A DNA stretch of 5,810 bases from an uncultured bacterium (GTDB taxonomy: Bacteria > Planctomycetota > UBA1135 > GCA-002686595). This document shows, piece after piece, positions 1 through 5,810 of this stretch (position 1 is the first letter of the stretch; each line of letters begins with the position of its first letter). The notes below the pieces were generated by a model that saw only the letters and a list, made by a program, of their open reading frames with translations, made no database searches and was not told where the DNA came from. The stretch is taken from positions 1-5,810 of the forward strand of contig CADEGS010000259.1 in NCBI GenBank assembly GCA_902826945.1, read 5' to 3'. A program made the translations under genes and the position numbers.

Positions 1-970
1 CCTCCGCCGCCAGCGCGCGCCGCAGCGAGCCGCCGGCGCGCGCGAGCCGCTCCTCCGCCGCCTCGCGCGCGAGCGCGCGCGCGTGCATCAAGGCCGCCGT
101 CTTGACGCGCCCGCCCGCGGCGTCGAGCAGCGCCTGCGCGGGGGCGCCCTCGAGGCCGCTCAGCGCGTGCAGGATGCGCAGCGCGCGCGCCGCGAGCTTC
201 TGGTTGCCGCGCGCGTCCACGTCGACCATCAGGCCGGCGTGCACCTTGCCGAGCGCGACCATCGCGAGCGTGCTGACGCGGTTCAGCACGAGCTTCGTCG
301 CCGTGCCGGCCTTGAGGCGCGTGCTGCCGGCCACGACCTCCGGGCCGGTCGCCAGGCGGATCGAGACGTCGGCCTCGTCGGGCGCCGCGTCGAACGGCAC
401 GCAGGCGAGGAACACGGTGCGCGCGCCCGCCGCGCGCGCGCGCGCCAGCGCGCCGTGCACGAAGGGCGTCGTGCCGCCGGCGGCGACGCCGAAGACGACG
501 TCGCGCGGGCCCGCGCGCGCGGCCTCGACCGCCGCGGCCCCGGCCGCCGCGTCGTCCTCGACGCCCTCGATGGCGCGGAACATCGCCTCGCGCCCGCCGG
601 CGAGCAGGCCCTGGACCTGCTCGGGGTCGCTCTGGAAGGTCGGCGGGCACTCGGCCGCGTCGAGCACGCCCAGCCGTCCGCTCGTGCCCGCACCGACGTA
701 GAAGAGCCGCCCGCCGCCGCGCAGCGCCGCGACGACGAGCGCGAGCGCGTCGCAGATCGGCCGCTTCGCCGCGGCGAGCGCGCGCGCGGCCGCCTCGTCC
801 TCGGCCTGGAAGAGGTCGAAGGCCGCCTCGGGCGCGAGCGCGTCGAGCTCGCGCGCGGCGGGCAGCACGGCCTCGGTCGCGAGCGCGCCGCGGCCGTCGG
901 GATCGGCGCCGCTCGATCGGGCGCCGGCTCCCCGGCGCTCGGGACCCGACGAGCCCGGACCCGTCCTCAC
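1..970 (-). CDS. murQ: N-acetylmuramic acid 6-phosphate etherase (3' end beyond window)
   Basis: MurQ is a cytoplasmic SIS-fold lyase that cleaves the D-lactyl ether of MurNAc-6-phosphate to give GlcNAc-6-phosphate and D-lactate in peptidoglycan recycling. The gene reads from a GTG at 970 to the left edge, giving 323 visible residues; E. coli MurQ has about 298, so only a few codons are probably missing. The family core begins at TEAVLP (residue 32). Next come the phosphosugar-binding VGAGTSGRLG (92-101), LDAAECPP with the first catalytic Glu (107), and AIEGVEDD (133-140) carrying the second acidic site. GSTRLKAGTATKLVLN (215-230) and GLMVDV (246-251) follow, then the C-terminal helical part ending in GGSLRRAL. 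The usual SGRTP motif reads GGTTP (165-169). About 30 Gly/Arg/Ser-rich residues precede the core; no other good start exists, and a GGAGGA ribosome site six bases upstream supports this GTG. It overlaps the reductase stop (GTGA) and is likely co-translated with it. Confidence 0.93.
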   Translation of the reverse strand, partial: MRTGPGSSGPERRGAGARSSGADPDGRGALATEAVLPAARELDALAPEAAFDLFQAEDEAAARALAAAKRPICDALALVVAALRGGGRLFYVGAGTSGRLGVLDAAECPPTFQSDPEQVQGLLAGGREAMFRAIEGVEDDAAAGAAAVEAARAGPRDVVFGVAAGGTTPFVHGALARARAAGARTVFLACVPFDAAPDEADVSIRLATGPEVVAGSTRLKAGTATKLVLNRVSTLAMVALGKVHAGLMVDVDARGNQKLAARALRILHALSGLEGAPAQALLDAAGGRVKTAALMHARALAREAAEERLARAGGSLRRALAAE

Positions 971-1833
971 GGCGCGTCCTCCGCGCTCCCGCGCGCGTCG
1001 GGCCGCTCGCGCGCGAGGCGCGTGCCCGGCTCCCACATCGAGCGCGCGAGCGACGCGCCGCCGTCGAGCACCAGGCACTCGCCCGTCATCCACGCGCACG
1101 CGGGCGAGAGCGCGTAGAGCGCGTGCGCCGCGACCTCGTCGGCGCTGCCGAAGCGGCCGAGCGGCAGATCGCGCGCGATCGCGTCGCGCGCCGCGTCGTC
1201 GGGCCACAGGTTGCCGCGCGCGCCCTCGCTCTCGAACGGCCCGGGCGCGATCGCGTTGACGCGGATCCCGTGGCGCGCCCACTCGACGGCCAGCGTGCGC
1301 GTCAGGGCCAGCACGCCCGCCTTGGCGCTGGCGGAGTGCGCGACGCCGGCCATGCCGGTCCAGGCGTAGGTCGCGACGACGTTGAAGATCTGCCCGCCGC
1401 CGGCGCGGATCATCCCGCGCCCGAAGGAGCGGCTGCAGTAGAACGTGCCGTCGAGCACGATCCCGAGCACGGCGCGCCAGGCGTTGGGCGAGAGGCGCTC
1501 GGCGGGACACACGAAGTTGCCGGCGGCGTTGTTCACCAGCACGTCGATCCGGCCGCGCGCCTCCAGCTCCTGCGCGAGCGCGTGCACCTGGTCGGGCTGG
1601 CGCACGTCGAGCGCGCGCGCGTGCGCGCTCCAGCCGCGCGCGCGACCCTCGTCGAGGAAGGCCGCGTGGTGCGCGGGGTCGCGCGAGACGATCGTGACCT
1701 CGGCGCCGAGCGCGCACAGGCCGCGGCTGATCTGGAGGCCGAGCCCGGTGCCGCCGCCGGTCACGACGGCGCGCACGCCGCGGAAGGTCTCGGGAGGCAG
1801 CCAGCGAGCGGAGGCGACGGGGGCTTCGGCCAT
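967..1833 (-). CDS. 2,4-dienoyl-CoA reductase-type short-chain dehydrogenase
   Basis: This 288-residue SDR resembles the DECR/PECR group, which uses NADPH to reduce 2,4-dienoyl-CoA or trans-2-enoyl-CoA thioesters during oxidation of unsaturated acyl chains. The Rossmann glycine motif TGGGTGLG is at 25-32. Ser50-Arg51 after the second strand favours NADPH. NNAAGN is at 101-106, and APGPFESEG at 196-204 matches the substrate-side loop of this group. The classical YxxxK is absent. Instead Tyr156, Ser167 and Lys171 are spaced exactly as Tyr199, Ser210 and Lys214 of human DECR1, and Asn106 corresponds to Asn148, so the full DECR set is present. ATG at 1833 is preferred; a GTG at 1884 would add 17 residues with no family resemblance. 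The tail after LDGGA is about 30 residues, polar and probably disordered. The gene diverges from the aldehyde dehydrogenase and overlaps murQ by four bases. The exact substrate (dienoyl-, enoyl- or dicarboxylic acyl-CoA) cannot be fixed from sequence. Confidence 0.88.
   Translation of the reverse strand: MAEAPVASARWLPPETFRGVRAVVTGGGTGLGLQISRGLCALGAEVTIVSRDPAHHAAFLDEGRARGWSAHARALDVRQPDQVHALAQELEARGRIDVLVNNAAGNFVCPAERLSPNAWRAVLGIVLDGTFYCSRSFGRGMIRAGGGQIFNVVATYAWTGMAGVAHSASAKAGVLALTRTLAVEWARHGIRVNAIAPGPFESEGARGNLWPDDAARDAIARDLPLGRFGSADEVAAHALYALSPACAWMTGECLVLDGGASLARSMWEPGTRLARERPDARGSAEDAP
977..982 (-). promoter_or_regulatory. Shine-Dalgarno site of murQ
   Basis: The minus strand reads GGAGGA here, six bases before the GTG at 970. 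It lies inside the last codons of the upstream reductase gene. It is the only strong ribosome-binding sequence in front of any gene in this window, and it fixes the non-ATG murQ start despite the long N-terminal lead. Confidence 0.75.
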
Positions 1834-1839
1834 GCGCGG

Positions 1840-1868
1840 ATCGTGACGGACGCCGCCCCGCGCGCCAA
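1840..1868 (-). promoter_or_regulatory. candidate promoter of the reductase-murQ unit, possibly leaderless
   Basis: The minus strand has TTGGCG (1863-1868), a 17-base spacer and CACGAT (1840-1845). These match the sigma70 boxes at 4 of 6 and 3 of 6 positions. Transcription would begin about seven bases after the -10 box, that is at or next to the ATG at 1833. That would fit the lack of any Shine-Dalgarno before this gene. Such matches arise fairly easily by chance, so this is only a candidate. Confidence 0.3.
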
Positions 1869-1872
1869 GCCT

Positions 1873-1955
1873 GCGCGGGCCCACGCGGCGGCGCCGGCGC
1901 CCGCGAGCCGGCCGCGCCCCGCGCGCGCCGCCGCGCTTTGGCCCCGCGCGGGCCC
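1873..1955. repeat. 10-base direct repeat flanking a 12-base palindrome in the divergent promoter region
   Basis: GCGCGGGCCC occurs at 1873-1882 and again at 1946-1955 in the same orientation, 73 bases apart, close to seven helical turns. Between them lies the perfect palindrome GGCGCCGGCGCC at 1890-1901. The right copy falls in the spacer of the candidate aldehyde dehydrogenase promoter. The left copy sits just upstream of the candidate reductase -35 box. The arrangement is compatible with operator sites of a shared regulator, but such GC-only words are common in a genome of this composition. Confidence 0.3.
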
Positions 1956-1966
1956 GGCGCTACCCT
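1938..1966 (+). promoter_or_regulatory. candidate sigma70-like promoter of the aldehyde dehydrogenase gene
   Basis: TTGGCC (1938-1943), a 17-base spacer and TACCCT (1961-1966) give a -35/-10 pair with the optimal spacing. The -10 box keeps the most important T, A and final T. The start of transcription would be near 1973, leaving a leader of about 24 bases before the ATG at 1997. There is no clear Shine-Dalgarno in that leader, only a weak GAG. These are among the few AT-containing words in the 163-base gap, which adds some weight. Confidence 0.4.
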
Positions 1967-1996
1967 TTCCGCCCCGCTTCCCCGCGCGAGACCACC

Positions 1997-3544
<1,548 letters not shown>

Positions 3545-3579
3545 GCGGCGCCCCCCGCGGGCCTGGAAGAGATAAGGAG

Positions 3580-3618
3580 GGAGGCGAGCCCGCGTCACCC
3601 CGGCGCGGACCCGCCTCC
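3580..3618. terminator. hairpin between convergent genes, possible terminator
   Basis: Arms at 3580-3594 and 3604-3618 can form a 15-position stem with two mismatches around a nine-base loop (3595-3603). The hairpin sits between the stop codons of the convergent dehydrogenase (3544) and HEAT-protein (3642) genes. On the minus strand it is followed by a pyrimidine-rich stretch (CTCCTTATCTCTTCC), so it suits the HEAT-protein transcript better. No U-tract follows on the plus strand. The very high GC content makes hairpins easy to find, hence the modest confidence. Confidence 0.4.
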
Positions 3619-3641
3619 GAAGGACTCGGACGGCGGCCCTG

Positions 3642-5027
3642 TCAGCCGCCGCCCGGGCTCCCGGGCGCCGAGCGGTCGGGCGGCGGAGGATGCGCCTCGG
3701 ACCACGCGGCCCCGTGCGTCTGCCACCAGGTGCTCCAGGCCCGGCTCGAGCGCCCGGGGCGCTCGCCGGTGATCCGCTCCAGCGCGTCGCAGGCGAGGGC
3801 GCGCGCGCTCGAGGTCTCGCTCGTCCCGAGGATGCGCGCGTCGAGCGAGACGCCGTCGCCCACGACGCGCGGGCGCGGGTCGGCGATCGCCGCGCCCTGC
3901 GCCACCTCGACGTCGAAGTCGCCGACGACGGCGGTCCAGGTGCCGAAGCCCACGCTGCCCGAGCCGCCCGCGCCCGAGCGCCGCGAGCGCTCGAGGAAGG
4001 CGATCAGGGGCTGCACGGCGGCGCCGTGACCGATGTCCGCCAGCGCCTCGACCGCGCGCGCGCTCGTCTCGGGGCGCGGCGCGGAGAGCAGGCGCACGAG
4101 CGTCCCGAGCACGCGCGCGTCGTCGGCGTCGCCGAGCGCGCGGTTCGCCTCCAGGCGCACGGCGCGCGACCCGTCGGCCGTCGAGCGCGCGAGCAGCTCG
4201 CGCAGCGCGCGGCCCGGCAGGCCACGGCGCAGCAGGAAGGCGGCCAGCGCGCGCCGGCGTGAGTCGCCGTGGCGCAGCTCCGCGCACAGCGCGCGGTCGA
4301 GCGCGGCGACCGGGAGGGGCGCGCCGCTCCCGGAGGGCTCCGCGGGCTCGCGGGGCGCGAGCGCGGCGCGCAGCCGCGCGGCGGCCTGCTCGCGCAGCAC
4401 GCCGTCCCCGCGGGCCGCGGAGGCGAGGAACGGTTCGAGATCCGCGCCGCCGTCGTCCGCGCCGGCCGCTCCTGCGGCGAGCGCGGGGAGCGGCAGCGCG
4501 AGCCGCGCGTCGAGGCACAGGGCTCGCGCGCGCGGCTGATCGGGCGCCTCCTCGAGCAGCTCGTCCAGCGCCCGCAGCGCCTCGGGCACGAGCCCCTCGT
4601 CGAGCAGCCAGCCCGCGTGGGCCGCGCGCGCCTCCTGCAGCGCCGCGGCGCTGGCCGCGAGGCCGCGGCCGCGCAGGAGCGTGCGCTCGCGCACGCGCGC
4701 CTCCTCGAGCACGTCGCGCTCGAGCGCGACCCGCTCGACGGCCGCCGCGGGCAGGTGGATCCACGCGCCGCCGTCGGCCGAGCGCTCGCGCCGCACCTCC
4801 CAGCCGCCTTCGGCCGCGCGCGCGGGCGCGCGCAGCACGGCGCCCTCGCGCAGGTGCAGCAGGCGCACGGCCGCGCTCTGCGGCGTGGGCTCGCCGCAGG
4901 GGTGGGCCCACGCGCTCGCCGCGAGGGTCGGCTGCGCCGCGGCTGCCGCGAGCGGCGGCAGCAGCAAGCGTGCCACGGGCCCGAGCAGACGGGCGCGCCG
5001 CGCGCGCTTCGGACCGGGAGGGCTCAT
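3642..5027 (-). CDS. exported HEAT-repeat protein of unknown function
   Basis: I recognise the repeat class but not a specific gene. The 461-residue product starts with a signal peptide: basic KRARRAR (7-13), a hydrophobic stretch to about 40, and a likely cut near AWA-H (residues 39-42), so it should leave the cytoplasm. Residues about 52-100 look like a small beta domain (LREGAVLRAPA, WEVRRE, WIHLP). A helical, TPR-like stretch follows at about 125-175. HEAT-type helices span about 210-345, for example RAVRLEANRALGDADD and SARAVEALADIGHGAAVQPLIAFL. Then comes a beta-rich insert (359-403) and a last helix with ALERITGERPG and WSTWW (431-435). The tail is Pro/Gly-rich. ATG at 5027 overlaps the upstream comEC stop (ATGA), implying translational coupling; an in-frame TTG at 5033 is less likely. 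No Shine-Dalgarno is seen. A scaffold or protein-binding role outside the cytoplasm is inferred from the fold only. Confidence 0.8.
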   Translation of the reverse strand: MSPPGPKRARRARLLGPVARLLLPPLAAAAAQPTLAASAWAHPCGEPTPQSAAVRLLHLREGAVLRAPARAAEGGWEVRRERSADGGAWIHLPAAAVERVALERDVLEEARVRERTLLRGRGLAASAAALQEARAAHAGWLLDEGLVPEALRALDELLEEAPDQPRARALCLDARLALPLPALAAGAAGADDGGADLEPFLASAARGDGVLREQAAARLRAALAPREPAEPSGSGAPLPVAALDRALCAELRHGDSRRRALAAFLLRRGLPGRALRELLARSTADGSRAVRLEANRALGDADDARVLGTLVRLLSAPRPETSARAVEALADIGHGAAVQPLIAFLERSRRSGAGGSGSVGFGTWTAVVGDFDVEVAQGAAIADPRPRVVGDGVSLDARILGTSETSSARALACDALERITGERPGRSSRAWSTWWQTHGAAWSEAHPPPPDRSAPGSPGGG

Positions 5028-5810
5028 CGACAAGCGCTAGAGCGGCTGGGGCCTCCGGTTGCCGGATTTCCGCCGGACGGCGCGGGGAAGGAGAGCGGGC
5101 CGCAGGCGGTCGAGCGCCAGGCGAGCCCGCGCCGCGTGAGCTCGCTCGCGACCGGCGGCCGCCCCTCGGCGCTGATCCAGATCGAGCGCGGCGCGGTGCG
5201 GGCGAGCAGGTGCGCGAGCTCCGGCGTGTCCGAGCCGTGGTGGGGGAAGAGCAGGAGCGCGAGCGGCCCGCCGAGCGCCGGGTCGGCGAGCATCGCCGCC
5301 AGTCCCGGCCCTTCGGCGTCCCCGCACAAGAGCAGCAAGCCCGCGCGCGCGTCCTCCAGCAGCAGGCTGCGCGAGCCCTCGTTGTCCGCCGAGGGCTGCC
5401 CGCGCAGCCAGCGCGCGGCGAGGCCCGGAGCCAGCGGGAGCGCCAGCGCGCCTTGCTCCGCGTCGAGCCGCGGGACGCCGCTCGGGAGAACCACTCCCTC
5501 CGGCAGCGGCCCGAGCCACAGCCGCGGCGGCGTGCGCGCGACCAGCCGCTCGAGCGCGCCCGAGTGGTCGCGGTCGAGGTGCGTCAGCGCGACGACCGGC
5601 CGGCGCACGTCCCAGGCGCGGAGCAGCGGGCCGAGCGCCTCGTCGTAGACCCCCGGGCGGTTGCGCGACCCGGCGTCGAGCACGAGCGCGCTCAGCCCGG
5701 GCGCGCGCGCGACGAGCGCGCTGCCCGCGCCGACGTCGAGCGCGACCACCTCTAGGCCGGCCGGAGCCGGCGCCCAGGGCGCGAGCAGGAGCGCGCCGCA
5801 CAGCGCGGAG
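5024..5810 (-). CDS. comEC: ComEC/Rec2-family DNA-uptake protein, C-terminal metallo-beta-lactamase domain (5' end beyond window)
   Basis: ComEC is the inner-membrane channel for single-stranded DNA in natural transformation; many members carry a C-terminal metallo-beta-lactamase-like domain thought to act on the incoming DNA. The frame stays open from the right edge to a TGA at 5024-5026, giving 261 residues numbered here from codon 5807-5809. Residues 1-18 look like the end of a membrane helix (ALLLAPWAPAP). The domain follows: VALDVGAGSALV (22-33), LVLDAG (42-47), TH-L-D-R-D-H (76-82), NEGSRSLLLE (143-152), LLCGDAEG (160-167) and FPHHGSDT (188-195). The metal-site skeleton HxDxDH, GDA and HHGS is intact, but the opening motif reads DVGAGSA where DVGQGDA is usual. 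A GTG at 5749 is internal to this domain and is not a credible start. The gene overlaps the HEAT-protein gene by four bases. A stand-alone ComEC-like hydrolase with one membrane helix cannot be excluded without the upstream sequence. Confidence 0.82.
   Translation of the reverse strand, partial: SALCGALLLAPWAPAPAGLEVVALDVGAGSALVARAPGLSALVLDAGSRNRPGVYDEALGPLLRAWDVRRPVVALTHLDRDHSGALERLVARTPPRLWLGPLPEGVVLPSGVPRLDAEQGALALPLAPGLAARWLRGQPSADNEGSRSLLLEDARAGLLLLCGDAEGPGLAAMLADPALGGPLALLLFPHHGSDTPELAHLLARTAPRSIWISAEGRPPVASELTRRGLAWRSTACGPLSFPAPSGGNPATGGPSRSSACR

Noticed and set aside
73..88. Alternating purine-pyrimidine run (also 431-445) that might adopt Z-DNA
   Set aside because: Both lie within murQ codons for Ala, Arg and similar residues and follow from codon bias at very high GC.
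83..1117. Plus-strand open frames over the murQ region
   Set aside because: The minus-strand frame gives a clear MurQ with all main motifs; the plus frames are Arg/Ala-rich shadows without family resemblance.
1834..1884. GTG at 1884 as the start of the reductase
   Set aside because: The 17 extra residues do not resemble the family, there is no ribosome site, and the ATG at 1833 gives a normal distance to the Rossmann motif.
3574..3580. A perfect AAGGAGG on the plus strand after the dehydrogenase stop
   Set aside because: No ATG, GTG or TTG lies at a usable distance downstream, so it does not start a gene; probably chance or part of the hairpin flank.
3545..3641. A MaoC hydratase domain continuing the dehydrogenase, as in full-length PaaZ
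   Set aside because: The frame ends at 3544 and the following bases encode no hydratase motif before the next gene's stop.
3595..4911. A 438-codon minus-strand frame overlapping the HEAT-protein gene
   Set aside because: Its product is almost only Arg, Ala, Gly and Pro; the alternative frame has a signal peptide, HEAT repeats and an ATGA link to comEC.
4259..5755. Plus-strand frames of nearly 500 codons opposite comEC and the HEAT-protein gene
   Set aside because: They are compositional shadows of genes with recognisable motifs on the other strand.

Overview
The window is extremely GC-rich (GC/CG-dominated throughout, with GC-rich third codon positions) and tightly packed. It holds five protein-coding genes, two of them cut by the window edges. 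No RNA gene, insertion sequence or CRISPR array was seen. The base composition, the aerobic aromatic/fatty-acid genes, a MurQ of a non-enterobacterial flavour, and an exported HEAT-repeat protein ending in an Ile-Thr-Gly...Trp-x-x-Trp-Trp motif suggest a high-GC environmental bacterium. A planctomycete or myxobacterium-like lineage is my best guess, from recollection of similar proteins and not from any search.

Layout, left to right. (1) Positions 1-970, minus strand: murQ, N-acetylmuramic acid 6-phosphate etherase, nearly complete but running off the left edge. (2) Positions 967-1833, minus strand: an SDR of the 2,4-dienoyl-CoA reductase type. Its stop codon overlaps the murQ GTG start (GTGA), and it carries a good Shine-Dalgarno for murQ inside its last codons. 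(3) Positions 1834-1996: a 163-base divergent promoter region with back-to-back sigma70-like candidates, a 12-base perfect palindrome and a 10-base direct repeat. (4) Positions 1997-3544, plus strand: a stand-alone BoxD/PaaZ-N-type aldehyde dehydrogenase, most likely 3,4-dehydroadipyl-CoA semialdehyde dehydrogenase. (5) Positions 3545-3641: a short convergent gap with a hairpin that may terminate one or both sides. (6) Positions 3642-5027, minus strand: an exported HEAT-repeat protein of unknown function. (7) Positions 5024-5810, minus strand: the C-terminal metallo-beta-lactamase-like part of a ComEC/Rec2 DNA-uptake protein. It runs off the right edge, and its stop overlaps the next start (ATGA).

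Two functional themes appear. The divergent pair boxD / dienoyl-CoA reductase points to handling unsaturated CoA thioesters, as in aerobic benzoyl-CoA (box) or phenylacetyl-CoA degradation feeding beta-oxidation, although no boxABC genes are in view. The minus-strand pair comEC-HEAT is a separate, translationally coupled unit at the cell envelope. murQ is joined to the reductase by overlap, not by obvious biochemistry. Nothing here looks like a clearly new multi-gene system. The most noteworthy points are the regulatory architecture between the divergent genes, the variant motifs in MurQ and ComEC, and the beta-rich insert in the HEAT protein.
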